DNA from: Pelecanus crispus
Lineage: Eukaryota; Chordata; Aves; Pelecaniformes; Pelecanidae
Length of the DNA stretch: 64,000 nt
Reading direction: 5' to 3'
NCBI RefSeq assembly: GCF_030463565.1
Contig: NC_134646.1
Span: forward strand, 15,094,001 to 15,158,000
Shown here in pieces: positions 1 through 13,413 of this stretch. Within the stretch, counting starts at the first letter, position 1. Each line of letters opens with the position of its first letter. Both the position numbers and the translations under genes were made by a program. Under the pieces are notes generated by a model that saw only the letters and a program-made list of their open reading frames with translations, was not told the DNA's origin and searched no databases.

Positions 1-3000
1 CAGCCCTACGAAAACTGTGTTCTTATATAATATTAAGTAAGTCCTACAAATACTAGTATCAATTCAATGAAAAACCTGAAAGTCACAGGTAATGGACATA
101 TTTTTATGGCCTAGAACCAAGTAGGTAGAAAATCAAACCGTCCCCAGTGGCCCTAGATATAAACGATGAATGAGCTATACTAATGAGATTTAACTTACAA
201 GTGCAAATCAGGTTAATTAAAAATAAACTTTACTACATTACAGCGCTGCACACATTTCTTTTCTTAATTCAAGTACAGATGAATGGATACAGCAAATTTG
301 ATCTATATGCGTTCACTGGGTTAATTAAAAGTCAGGCATTCATCTGCCAAACCAGACGGAATTTTTTATTTCTACAAGGGCTGTTGGCAACTCGGGATTA
401 AGAAAAAGATGAAGAAGAAAAAAAAAGCATCTGATCTCTATGGAAGTTAAAAGGTTCTTTACACCAGGAAATCTAAAACACTGCTGACGTGAGAAATGTT
501 GACTCAGAAGTAAAGGAGTATTACAGCCTGCCACACCCTGTCCTCTGCACTGTCTTTTTTTTCTGTGGAGACTACTGTGTCTACGGTACGAACAAGTTCA
601 ATTCGATACGTCGAAATAGCCTAATAGCAATGCAATTTTACCTTTAATACACTGAGCTACAAATGGCAGAGGTTCAGCTGCATCACACGCCACTAAGACT
701 GCCTGGTCAAAGGGAGCTCAGGCCACGGACAGGGCAGACAGCCAGATGCAGTGCCCTCACCAGCCCCTCTGCGTTCATGGGCTGTTGCTGAGACATGTCA
801 CTGTTCTCCACTTGAGGAAAATCTACGCCCAAAACTCAGCCTTTTAGCTGTAAGCAGTCTTCTTGCCAGGATGCTGCAACTTGTCTTTGCAGAGACTCCA
901 GCATGCAGCTGAAGCGGATTTGCTACACTTTGTTCTTATTTCTGCACCACGGGCATTTGCCTGCAGGCACGAACCCATTCCTGAATTAGTTTATTATCAG
1001 CCTCTTGCTTAAGAAAGTCAGCAGGACTGGATGCAGACTAAGTAAATCTGTGTCTAATTTTTAAGATGATCTTGTTGGCAGAGGCTTTAAATACACCTTC
1101 CGAAGTACTGGATTCTCCCTCACCTTTCCAGGAATGTTCTTGTAAGAGACTACAAATGATGCATTTCCTAATGTGCTATATAATCTCTTCATACGGGCAC
1201 TGTGTGTCAGGAAAAATGTTAGGCAGACCTCCTCTATGTGGGGAAGCCCATAAATCACCTTGTTTGGCAAAATTTCAAGTACAGCCATGTCTTAACCAGC
1301 CTCACAGAAGCTCTTCAAGTGAAACCTGATCCAACAGAGGCAGCAATGTTGTTATAATGCTTCTGCCTCCTTCCCCCCTAAGTGCAAGAAATAGTAATTT
1401 AGATGCAAGAAAACACAATCTGTGTGATGACATGTTTTTCAAGAATGCTTCCTCCATAACAGTTTTGACAAATATAATGTTGTGCACTCACATTGGTGGG
1501 CTCCAAGGCAGCAACAAGCAGAACATCTGAATATTGCTGGACAAAGAGGCTGAAGATGGGTGGATAAGGTGTGCTACTACCGAGGGGCCCTCAATTGCCT
1601 TCAGTCCAAGCAACTTAATGCAACAGCCAAAATGGCAAAATTCATATCTAGAACTGGACAAGGTCCATTCTTGCTGGATTTCTGCCATTACAATGTGAAA
1701 GGATGCTCAAAGTACACGAGAACTGGAAATCTGCATGAGATGAATCCAGTGCAAGAGCAAGAAGTTGGCATCTGTAAGCTGTGTCTCAAGCTTAGTTATT
1801 CCAGTGGACTATGAAACACAGTCAAGGATGATGAGGGCTCTGTTCTGACAAGGCTACAAAATCTATGCTGGCTTATTCATAAAGCTGAGATAATTAAGCA
1901 GTCATTCCTTTTATATTTCAGCCACTACTTTGCCTGTAAAACCAGCTGATTAATTTAAGGTACCCCAGAATGCAGAAAACCAGTGCAAAATACACTTCTT
2001 TAAAGTCATACCATTCACTTAAAGGAAAACTGTTGGGGAGTATAAAATAAATTCTAAGTGCTATCATTAAGTACAAGAGAAGAATAAACTTTCATTATCT
2101 CACTGTTACAGTTCTTAACAAAGATTTACTTAGCAATCAGTTCGCATGACAGCAGGTTTCAAATCTTTCAATGCTGATATTAGGATGAGGAAATCTAAAA
2201 CCTTTTTGATAGCAAGGGAAAGAAGAGACTTTTAAACGAAACTGTAGGTTCAGAATACCCTACATATCCACAAGTTGAATTTTCTTTAAACAACAACAAA
2301 AAAGGTATGTACAAGGCAACATAGTCTAACTGCAAGTACCTTAATCATGAGTATACTTTAACTGTATCATTAGCAACCTAAAGTTGGTAACCTAAAGCTT
2401 AGTAACCTAAAGACAAATAACATATGTGGGTTTGCAGCACCTGTTTTGAGGGAGAGTCAAACTTTTTGGATTTGAACTTTATCATATTTGGGAGACAGAT
2501 CAGATCATAGTTTCAGATAAAATCTTTCCCTGTCAGAAAGCACCTGACATTCCAAATCAACTTTGGCTCAGATTGCATCAACTCAGCATTCAGTGCTGAA
2601 TTTTGAGTTGTACAGAACTCATCACTTTAATGCCAAAACAAAATCACACAGCTGGGTTCCTACTTACAGCAAGTAAGCGAGGCTGAAACTGTTCTGAAAA
2701 TTCACTGCTGGTGTATTTTGGCATTAATAGACATCTCTTGTTGAAGACATTCTGATTTCCCTTCTCACTCCTGTCTTGCTTTTATGTCAGATGAAGAAAT
2801 TTGCTACTGACATAGTCAGATTGGTAACCACAACTTAGTTTTGAAGGGAGCAAATGCATCTAAAATCTGAGTGAAAAGCCTTATTTTTGTTCACATTACG
2901 TGCACTTCAAAAAGACAGAGAAGTGGCAGGAACCTACATAGTCTAGCCACTCTACCTGCAAAATCTATAAAGAAATGTGTTGCAATTTTTTTTCAGGTGA

Positions 3001-6000
3001 CAGAATTATAAATATGTGAAGAAGTGAGCTGTTTTGACATGCTTCAGATTGTGGGTTTGCTTGAAACATATTCTTATTTAACTTTTGATACGGAATCACT
3101 TGGAACTGAAAGATGGAAGAGTTTGAATCAGTTTGCGTATGCCACACTAGCTAAGATCTGATTATGAGTAGGAGAAAGGGGGAAAAAGTTATATAGGAAT
3201 ATGTTCTCCTCTTCCATCCTTTGGAAGTTTTAATACATATTTTAACTCTTAAATTAAACTTTACTGTGTTTGTATTATACGTGAATGCTCATCTGCAGTC
3301 TTGTGCTGAGCAGTTCCATTTGAATCTTCCACAATGGTGATGTGTCCCAAAGTATCAGAATATCACCAGGTATTTTGCTATTATGAAGACACTGGACAAG
3401 GGTTCAGTGACTTTTCATCCAGTTGGCTGGGAAAAGCAAGAGGCTGTTTATCTTCACCTCCTCCCATTACTGTCTATTTCCCAGATGATTTGATCTTGCT
3501 GGAAGGCTAGAGTTGTCCCCATAAAACTTCTCCTGCTGGAGACAGCAGCATAAGGTCATACGTGAATCAGTCATGGGGGGTGGGGGGGGGGGGGGGGGGT
3601 GGGAATAAGTCTTTCTCCCACCCACTCCCTCTCTGAAAATTGCAGGCCCACTCTGTGCACCTCTGTTCTGCTCCAGCACTTGGTGGAAAGAGGGGCATGT
3701 TGGCAGAAGAGCTAGGATGAAGCACAACCCACCAGAAGCCCCCTTACAAATCCTCTGTTGAAGTGGAGAAGACATCCAAGCAGCATTGCCCTCCTCCGAG
3801 AAGGGCGTGGTCAAGGAAGAGGCAGAGACAGGCAGTGAAAAGCAGGGACAAGAAGTGGATATCCTGGTAAAACCGGCTGCAAGTGCCATTGCATATTGCT
3901 TAGAAGTTTAGAGCTGCAGTACTTTATGTAGTGGCAGAATATCAATGCTGCCACACTCTGCTGGTTTCCTAGAAGAAATTTGCTTAGTTTATACAATGCT
4001 GGACTCTTCACTGACGTGGGGGGAGAGAGGTGTGTGAAGCAGGCAACAGACATGAAAATCCTGACTCTACTGGAGTTAAGGATACCAAATTCAGACTTTA
4101 GGACACTCTAGACTTTGTTCTTGCTTGAAACAGTTGGAAAGATACTGGAATATACAAAAGATAGAAATACCTTTAAAAAATTACCTTTAAAAAATTACAT
4201 CTCTGTCTAATTTTTTTCCAATATAAAGACATCTCGGCTAAGAGAGAGACAGCTAGGAAGCAGAGCACGCTACTGGTCTGTCATTATTAATTATGCCCAT
4301 TTCTGCTTCAGCACTAGAGAAGTGTGTGACAGAGCATTGGCAACAGTTTTTCTGTTTTAAAATAGCACTATACAATTTCACTAGGCTAAAGAGCTCAATA
4401 GCATTTAAAATACACACACATTCACATTTATTTCTTAAAGTATTTCCTTGCCAGGCAAGCTTTTCTCAACTCTAATGAGGACTTCAGAAACAGTTACACA
4501 CTCTTTACGAATGCTTTAAGCAGAGGAAAAATGCCAGGAAAGGTAAAGTAATTAGGTCCTCATTGTGAAATTAGCTGCTAGACTGCAGCCATGAAACAAA
4601 AGAGAAAGTAAAAGTTCTAGACAAAATTCATTGTCTCTCATATGCAGCAATCAAGGATATAAGCTCCATAGCACCAGATGATAGAAAACTTCAAACTTGT
4701 GGGAGCAAAAAATATAATGATTGTAACTGCTAATGACATGTCCACCACTGTACATGAAACTGAAGGCATGGAAATCACTGCCTTAATAATATCTCACTCT
4801 ACGGAGGAACAGTCAATACCAAACTACAGTATGTATCAATTAGCTGCTTAATTGTCCCATATGTGTCACTACATACACCTTTTAAAGGGTTGCAAACAAA
4901 GTTTTGCCAGTTGTTTTCCTCAGCAAACAGACCTGTCTACGCTCAGAATGTATTTTTCCCCCATTTTCACTGCCTTTTTATACAATGTAATAGCTACATT
5001 TCATAGCTCAGGTGGCTGCTTCTTTATTTCTCTCCTCTCCATTGCTAAGAGCAAATTCTTCATTATTTATACTTGATAATTGAAACAAGCAGCTCTGTGC
5101 TATTGTCTGTGAAGTACAACACCACGTATTGATCCATAATTGAATTAAATGACAGTCAATTTTGCTTTGTTCATACAGATAAGTAGAACCGAGAACTCTT
5201 CTGAGAAAAGATTTTTAAAGGCTATGAGAAAAACAGTTAAAGTGGACCCTCAGGACACATTGCAGCTTCAGAAAATACTCTTGCACTGCAAGACTCAATA
5301 GGATGTTTTAACAGATCTCTGCACAGGCTCCATGAATTTCTAGCTGTGTAGCCTCAAGCTATTCTGTGCATGGAGCATGGAAAGTGCACAAAAACAAGGC
5401 TGCGTCAACAGGTACAATGTATTTTGTGGAAGCAACGTTACAGAGGCCACTTCTGGAATTCAGTGCACAGACAGTGTTAATATGGACTTCCCCTTTTCCA
5501 ACATGTCTGTATTTCCACTTGAAAATATTGTCCAACCATTTCCATGTTTTATTTGCATCTCTGGACCTGAGACTGCTCTATCCTCAATCAAAAATCCTGA
5601 TGCTACAGTGCCACTGCTGTACAGTAATTGTGCATGTGTCTAATAATGTTGGACACAGCATGAAGAGCTTTACACACTTTAAAGACTTGCATGTCTACAG
5701 CTCACCTTCACCATGCACAGTGGGTCACATGCTCTTGGCACACACCCTGTTCATTCCACATATGTAATAAAATCACTTTATCTGATAGGTTGGCTAAGCA
5801 TGTCACAGCGTTGTCAAAAGGAGAAAACAAATGTCAAATGCTAACTCTAAAATACCTTAACTCTTAAATGCATTATAAGCCTGGTGGCATTATGGGACTA
5901 TTCCATTCCCATGAAAAGCCATGGTGTTATACAGAATCCTCAGACCCAGGGCACCGGAGGAATCCTCTCATTCTCTGGTGAACTCTGGTGACATTGCCAG

Positions 6001-7699
6001 AGCCCTGGTAGTCCATACAGCTAAAGCCATTTACAGAATCTTGGCCCAAAAGTAGTGTCACGCATCAGTTGATCCTAGCTAACTGCAGAACGGGAGATTT
6101 TCAAGCACTTCTGTTCTTTTCTGCGGCCTCAAATTCTTCAACTGCTACCACAAAGGAGCACCCAAAGTCTTCATTACATCAAAGTCCTCAGAACAAAATT
6201 AAGACAAGATTTCTTCCAGATCAGCCAGGGTTTACAGCCATTTCAAGGGGGAAGAAAAAGGATAGATAGCACCGTTCTATTGAATATACCATCACATTGC
6301 AAATTCATATCTATCACACAGCCCAACAATGATTTGAAACACAAGAATCTTAACTTGTGAGGGTGCCTAACTTGCACGGTAGCTGCTGTCTTGACTACAG
6401 TGAATTATTTGCTCTTATGCAGTCATGACTTACTGCCCGTGAATAACAAGAATCAATAGTCAGCATAAGAATCGCTATATTGTGCACTAGAATACAAACT
6501 CTGGCCTCTGGCCCTGGCAAAAGTTCATCTCATTTGAAGAAAACAAAAATTAAGCCTTAAGTATTTGTTTTAGATCCCATATCTGTCAGGTCGTTACAGC
6601 TTGTCTGTCATACAGTGATTTAAGAGACTGTACATGTGAAAGAAAAGGCACTGCTACACAGAGGTAACTGTTCACTAAATTGAGTGCCTGAACAAACATT
6701 TTATATAAGTTTTACATTTGATATGTCACATGTATTCACCTGAGGCAATATGTCCAGGAAATGTGAAAAAACAGCATAAGAGTGTCCAAAATCCACATAC
6801 CTTGCCACATAACCTTGTAACCGGGCTTACAAGGAACTGAAATCTGAGGACCACTGTTGCCTTGAAGAGACAGACACAGCTATTTAAATCCTACACATCA
6901 AAGGGCCCTAATTTGGTTCCTGACAAAGAGGTATTAGGAAAGTGGCAATAAGGTAACATTGTCCTCCGCAGTGCTTGCTGAAACGTGATGCCCTATTGTT
7001 AAGCTACAGAACAAGTGGCTACAAACAGCAAAAAAAAAAACCCCAAAACCCAAAAAACCAGTCTGATCCAGAAAAGTCTTTGCCCGATATTAACTTTTCC
7101 TTGCCTTGATGTGTAAATGCTAAGTGAACCCACACCATCACACTCAAAGAAAAACTGATTCATCCAGATAACACCCACAGTAACCACTTCCGTGAACTCT
7201 CGAAACTCCAAGAGTGTGAAATCAAGGTGGGAAAATAGTTATAAAAGAGATTTTTAAGCGCTCATTAATTCTTAACAATAGCTTCTTTTGCTATTTTGTA
7301 TCTAACGTTTGTTGGGTAAGGCAAATGTTTAAAAACCAGGGTGCAGACAATGCCAAGGACACAACGTTCTCAGTGCTTAGTTCCTGATGCAGCGTATTTG
7401 TAGGAAAAGAGCCCATGGATCCTGGAAGAACAAGCCGACAGGTTCCACTGCAAGAGCCAGCAAAGATTGCAACCCTGCAAGGGCAGTATTTCAGCAACTC
7501 AAGCAACCTAAATGCTGCTGGGTTTGTAGCCAAAACAACTATCCATATATATGTATTCTTGAATCTATCACAGGCAGGTTGTTCTTGATTGTTCTTTTTC
7601 ATTCCATAAGAGGATTCAAGAAAGGGAAAGAGAATTAAAGGTACTCACTTTTACATGCCAGTAAGTTACAAAATGAAGGACTCCAAAGTTGTGAAGCTC
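1..7699. other. Intergenic AT-rich sequence
   Basis: No coding exon, RNA gene or recognisable mobile element. Open frames are at most 140 codons and have no domain-like composition. It holds a G tract at 3575-3603 and short tandem repeats near 2370-2411 and 4169-4198. Confidence 0.6.
3575..3603. repeat. G-homopolymer tract
   Basis: G6, T, G18, T, G3 on the plus strand. It could form a G-quadruplex and is also prone to sequencing length error. Confidence 0.9.
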
Positions 7700-7963
7700 A
7701 TGAGTTTTCTTTGCAGTGTTGCCATCTGTCACCATGCCGCACAAACAGGTTTGATGCGGTCCCCCTTGGAAATGCTGCCTGCCTGCTAAAATGGGACATG
7801 GGGAAGGCATGGTCCCCCCAGGGAGAGCCACCCCTGTGCACCCCACCCCACGACCAGCCCCCCAGCCCCACCATGGCTCTGAAGGGCAGCCACCTGCGCC
7901 TTCCCTCAGAACACACCACAGCAGTAGCAGAAAGACCCGTGCCACAAGCCTCAGTAGAAAAAG

Positions 7964-7964
<1 letters not shown>

Positions 7965-7991
<27 letters not shown>
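7965..7991. repeat. Poly(T) tract, 27 nt
   Basis: Uninterrupted T run inside the GC-rich patch. No recognisable retroposed body adjoins it on either side. Confidence 0.9.
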
Positions 7992-7995
<4 letters not shown>

Positions 7996-8500
7996 TAGCA
8001 CTTAGAGCTCTGATTTTAAAGGCAAAAGGAGGAATCAACGTTGAAAATGGACCTCCCCTTCCTGCCTACTCTGTCCTGACAAGACAGAACCTTTCCTTCA
8101 GGGTTGTTCTCAACTCGCTGATGGGTGGTGGTTTCCCAGGCGGGAACACCACGCAGCCCTCCCGGCCCCTCCAGGGAGAAGCCTTGTTTCTGTCATGGCC
8201 TCATAGGCTCCAGCTGGGCGTCCCCAGGCCTCCCGCAGGACCCCCACCTCAAGTCTCCGACCTCATTTGGAGGAGCTGCCTCCCACACACACAACACACA
8301 CTGCAGAGCTTCCTTCCCCCGCTCCCCTCACCTGCCTTCCCGAAGGCTCCCCCCACCTCCCCGCGCCTTCCAGAAGGTTCTCCTGCCCCTGCAGGGAAAC
8401 AGCCCTGAGGAGCTTCGGCATGAGGGTCACAAGTAGCTGTGCTCACCTGCAGGGCCGTGTCCCCTCCCCCCGAGCGAAGAAGAGTAAGACAAAGGTTTGG

Positions 8501-8766
8501 AATCGTAGACTTATAGAATGTTTTGGGTTGGAAGGGACCTTTAGAGGTCATCTAGCCCAACCCCCCTGCAGTGAGCAGGGACAGATTTAACCAGATCAGG
8601 TTGCTCAGAGCCCCGTCCAACCTGGCCTGGAATGTTTCCAGGGATGGGGCCTCTACCACCTCTCTGGGCAACCCGTTCCAGTGCTTCACCACCCTCATTG
8701 TAAAAGATTTCTTCCTTATGTCTATTCTAAATCTATTCTTCTTTAGTTTAGAACCATTACTCCTTG
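8501..8766 (-). mobile_element. CR1 LINE fragment, 5'-truncated 3' end
   Basis: The plus strand reads TTTTGGGTTGGAAGGGACCT, the antisense of the standard avian CR1 3' end, followed by CR1-like sequence to about 8766. On the minus strand the end of ORF2 is still open, with DIRKKSFTMRVVKHWNGLPR and SLETFQARLDGALSNLIWL, and it stops near 8552. The terminal ATTCTATG-type repeat is degraded. Similarity fades before the rest of the reverse transcriptase, so this is a dead truncated copy of the usual kind. The 5' boundary is approximate. Confidence 0.93.
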
Positions 8767-9930
8767 AAAACGCTCTCAGTCCATCCCTAACAAACGGAGA
8801 GTCTGCCTCTGGGGAAGGTGGGTCAGAGAGCTCCCTGCATGATGGCAGCTGCATGCTGAGTGCTGGCGGTGCAGAGGAAGGTGAGATGCCGGCTCTCGCC
8901 GGGAGCTTTTTCTTTCTGTGTATCTGACTACCTCTCAAGCTACAAATTACCTTACCAAGGTATATCCGAAAGGCACCAGTTCTCTAGATACTCACGACGT
9001 TCCTGTCTGCCTACTTACGCTGTCTGGGATGAAGTGGCTCTCTGCGAGGCACTGAGGAAAGCGCCTGGGTCGATGGTTTTCCTCCGCTGTGCCGCTTCCT
9101 CTGGTGCTGGACCCCGTGTGCTCTGCTCTGCTCGCTGTCGGGGGGATTAAACTCAAGGCTGCTTTCATTAGTGATTACATCTGAAATATATCCGGAAGGG
9201 CCCAGAAACAAACAAAAAAAGCACCCCAAAACCCCACCCCAACAAAAAAAAACCAACCCTTCTATGTTCAATCCCAAGATGTTTAATATTCCTAGGGGGA
9301 ATTGATTTTGTCTGGGATGGTTGCTAAAATCCTCTGTTTGAACAGCTATTCCACTGCTGTTGCAGTTCTTAGTGTTTAAATGACTGAGAAGTAGAGGTCA
9401 TTAAAAGAGATTTCTCAGAAGTGCTGAATATTCACTATTTCACTGACAGGCAGCAACCTCCAAAGAGTCAATCTCCTCATTTATCTTTCTTCCTTCAACA
9501 TGAAAGGAAGCCATTTTGGCAGGGTGCAGGCCAGGGGAGATTTGGGGCAGCCAACCTGCTGCCGCGTATTTGAATGCCATTGCTTTTTATGGCCATGCAG
9601 ATGTGAAAACTGACAACAAATTTCTTGTCGGCACTGCTGTAAATATTCTATAATTTCAGTGCAAGTCTAGGCAACTTCTTACGCGTCCTCGAGACTCTTG
9701 AGAAGTAGGTCCCTGAGGAGAGGAATTCAGTATATGGTATTCATGCTGCTGCTTTATTTGACAGTTTAATCTCACAATCCGGATGTTTAAAGCAATGTGG
9801 CTGTTCGTTCTTTCTCTTAAAATGGCAGTCTTGCATTCCCTCCCACTGCCTCTCGGGGTCATGGGGCTGGCAGGTGTCCAACTGATGGCCGTACCTGCTG
9901 TGCTGTCCGCGTAGCTTTTAATAACAATGA

Positions 9931-9954
9931 TTTTTAACCTTTACAGGTTAAAAA
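9931..9954. repeat. Perfect 10-bp inverted repeat
   Basis: TTTTTAACCT, 4-bp spacer TTAC, then AGGTTAAAAA, a perfect inverted repeat. The inner TAACCT/AGGTTA pair resembles an everted pair of variant nuclear-receptor half-sites, which is inference only. Confidence 0.7.
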
Positions 9955-11960
9955 GCTTGGCATTACAGCTTGGCACATGCTTTGCTATTGAATTAGCACA
10001 CAGAGAAGGAGCCAACAGAGTCCCTACATGAAATTGAAAAGTGCCTATTTTATTTACCTTTCATTTTGAAACATCCTTTCACCGAGTAAAAATTTAAAGT
10101 AGATAAGCAGTTTGACCAATAGCCAACTTTCAATATTACTGTCTTGTCTGCAAACGGATTAAGGAACACAGTCATAAATTACTTACTTATTTTTAATGCC
10201 ACTCCAGAGTGAATGTTGTTGCTGGCCAAATGCACGAAGTGCTCCCTGATTATTAAAAAGGATTTTTGGTACTGATTTTTTGCAGTCTGGCAATGTAATG
10301 CAGACTTATCCAGACAACCCCCTGTTCACTTCCTTAAAACAGTTTTTATCTTGCTTTTCCATACCTTGAGGATTCTTGGAAATACCTATTCTAATACGTC
10401 TTTGGCTCCTCCTTGCTTTTTTAACAGCAGCTTTTTTTTTTTTTTTTTTCCCCCTCACAGCTGAACAACACTGACAGCTGGCAGCTGCTGTAGCTAGGAT
10501 TCAGACACCCTAACTTTGACTGTAGGTGTCTAATCCAAACTATTTTTCAGAACTCTCCATCTAGTCCCTTAACTAGAGAGAGATCAACATCTTTAGAGGA
10601 CAGTTCACACATTCCTCAAACAGCTGGATTTAAGGTATCTCTGCCTGTGGCCATTTCTCTGCTGGGAACTAGACTAAAATTAGACAACAAAAGTTACGTG
10701 ACATAAACCCATGCCTCAGTCTCCACTTTAACAAACACCCCCAACTATGTATTTCAACTTGCTGGTTTTGAATTGCCTATCCTAAAAGTAAGGATTACCT
10801 CACATGAACCTGAGCTGAGCTAAGCTGCACAGTGCTACTTCCTTTATCCAAAGATGGTCAAGCTTCAGCTTGTATTTCTCATGCTAAATGATTTGGATTC
10901 AGTAGTCAACACTGAATAAAATAACCACAGCTGGTGAAGAACAGTATACGACCAATGCTCTGAGAAAACTCGCAGGTGCTTCTCACATGTCCCACTAACG
11001 AGTCTTTATGCATACATGGGGTTTCACTCATGATCAGATGGAAATTTCCCTGAGACATATTGGCAATGTCCTTGGGATTTTCCTTGCTCTCAACTATATG
11101 GGATTATCTGGGCATATTTTACCTGATCCATGACATACCGCAACAAGGGCCCAAGGTACTTATGACAATCGCTGGGTTTTGCAATCCATTAACTTCATAT
11201 TTCTGAAGAGTAAAGTCCTTTAGTCTAACTAAAGTGTTTGGGTTTAAAGTAGAAGTACCTTGTATAAAGCTGATTTTCTTGAGTTGGATTTTGTACTAAG
11301 ATAACCAAATTCCTTCAGCATTTAGGGATATTATGATTAATTAAATTATTCAATTAATTTTATGATTTAACTTCAGTCCAGAAGCAAGTTATTGTGAAAG
11401 TGGTTTGATCAGTGTATTGTTTTTGGTTTAGTCTAAGTATAACAGTAGAATACCTTCACAAATATTCTTTCTTGATTTTATCATTGCTAAATAACTACCA
11501 TATCCTCCCAGACAGGGATGGTTGGATTATAAGAACTTACTTTGACCTTCCCCACTTATGGACATAATAAGAAACTGCTGGTTTTGCCTAAGGTACTTGG
11601 ATACACATGTAAAATTAAATCCTTTGGTTTTACTTTATGTTCTTCTATCAGTTGTGATAGGATCCGACATGACATAGAACAAGTGCACAACTTTTTTCCG
11701 ATATCCATCTATTTGGACCATTGTTTGTCTTGTTCTCTTTGCTGTGGTAAGTTCAGATATAAATAACCTGTTATAAAACTCTCTGCAGGGAAAAGAAATG
11801 GTGAATGAGTTATCATCTACCTACAAATATAACCAATAAAATAGGAAAGTATAATAAAGAAAAGATCCATCTTAAACCACAAAATTTTAAAATTTGATAA
11901 TCTTAATGATACCTGATTTATCAATGAAAGAAATGCAAGCATCTAATTTTCTTTTGGAAA

Positions 11961-12006
11961 ACATATATTGATGTGTGGAATATCCACATATGTTGATGTG
12001 TGGAAT
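11961..12006. repeat. 25-bp imperfect tandem duplication
   Basis: The unit ACATATATTGATGTGTGGAA is repeated at an offset of 25 bp, with a few differences. The junction creates a short palindrome, TGTGGA...TCCACA. Confidence 0.75.
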
Positions 12007-13272
12007 TCAGCACAATTCCTTCAGCTGATCAAACGAAATAAAGTAGCATTAGATTTAGATTGCAGTCTCAGAACTGTGATGGCAATGTATTAGATCTTGC
12101 ATCATTTGCAAAATCTATTAGAAAACTGATCAGTAGTATTTTCACTGCTGAAGTCTACGTCTCAACCTCAAGAATATATGATCGCAATGATGGTAATTTG
12201 CTGTAGAATAAGGTACAGAGAAAAATGTGTGATAGCTCTGTATTCCCACTGGTATAGAATATTTCTAGAGAGAGTTATGGAGAAAAATATATATTACTGT
12301 GCAGTACACTGATACCCGTATACTTTTTGCCCTTTTGCTTTATGTCCTTTTCTAGACAGTGGAAGAGGATGAAAATTATCAGCCAATAAAAACTGTAGCA
12401 AATACCAGACAAAGTAATAGAGGAGTTTAACATACCGCTGGCATTCCAAGGTCAAGCTCCTGTGACACAGATTGCTTTAGGAAAGCAAAGGTGCATAAGT
12501 ATGAGCATCCAGCCGCTTAAAATAGGAATAGATATAACACACTTCTATCTACCTTGTGTGCTGAACTAGAATTTAAGTTGCCTTAATTGCTATTCATCTT
12601 CATTTTGGTGTTTCAATAATACATTACATTAATAGCAGATATTATGACACATTTCCTTGTCAAACATAGTCTTGCACTGAGCAGTGCACTGGGAGAAAAT
12701 GATTGAGGAAGCTGTTGAAGTGGAAAAAAAAAAAAGTCTTTACTACCATGCAAGAGGGCTGAGCTTGCTATTCTAGTTTTTAAGTTTTAAGCATGCTGCT
12801 CAAAAATGCCAAAACGCAGGATACGTAAAGTTTTCCTGATAGATTTGGCTAATTTTCCTAAACTTTTTTCATTTATTTAATATCTGATTTCAGGTGGGAT
12901 GAAAAGTGGGTTTTTTTCCCAAATAAGTAGTACATTAGGTATAAATTCTCCACTGAACTATGGCCCTATCACAAATTGAAAATAGGAGTCCACCAGAAAA
13001 ACCGTAACAGTCGTCCCCCACCTGCAACCTCCCCCAAAACAAACCATACCATCCAAAATGAAATTTAGGACAAAAATAGAATACTGAAGAGTGACATACC
13101 TTGTGTTCCAATTAATCCATTATTTGCTTGGTTAACTGATTTTAAAATTTACATAAAGACTTCACCAAAATCCTGGGTTGTGTTGCATTACAAGTAACAT
13201 TGTAAGAACGTTATTTACAAAGCACATTTTTTTTCCCTGTTGTCATATTTATTGTTCTATTTGCATTCCATA

Positions 13273-13413
13273 AGCATAGATTAACTTCATATTTGTGGGT
13301 GCACACTTTATTCTTACAGCATATGTTACTTCAAAACTTTATTGAGGACCAGGTAATTTTCTGCGAAAGGGTAAATGAAGTGTGCACCCACAAATGTGAA
13401 GTTTATCTATGTT
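13273..13413. repeat. Long imperfect inverted repeat (35-bp arms)
   Basis: The left arm (13273-13307) and right arm (13379-13413) are reverse complements at 32 of 35 positions, separated by 71 bp. The shared core is TTTGTGGGTGCACACT and its complement. Weaker pairing continues a few bases into the loop. It could be the remnant of a small inverted-repeat DNA transposon, a fold-back element, or a transcribed hairpin. I do not recognise the family. Confidence 0.85.

Larger units (their letters stand above)
7700..9150. other. GC-rich patch surrounding the CR1 fragment
   Basis: This stretch is clearly richer in G and C, with C-rich runs (7800-7880, 8220-8480) and scattered CpG (8990-9150). A 27-T run and the CR1 fragment interrupt it. 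The longest frame, 7791-8408 on the plus strand, reads through the T run and is Pro-rich, as expected by chance in such sequence. It could be an unannotated promoter or simply a compositional island. Confidence 0.5.

Noticed and set aside
7965..8100. Poly(A) tail of a processed pseudogene on the minus strand
   Set aside because: The sequence on the body side resembles no mRNA I recognise, and no target-site duplication is visible.
7791..8408. 205-codon open frame on the plus strand, the longest in the window
   Set aside because: It reads through the 27-T run as poly-Phe and is otherwise Pro-rich from GC-rich DNA, so it is a compositional artefact.
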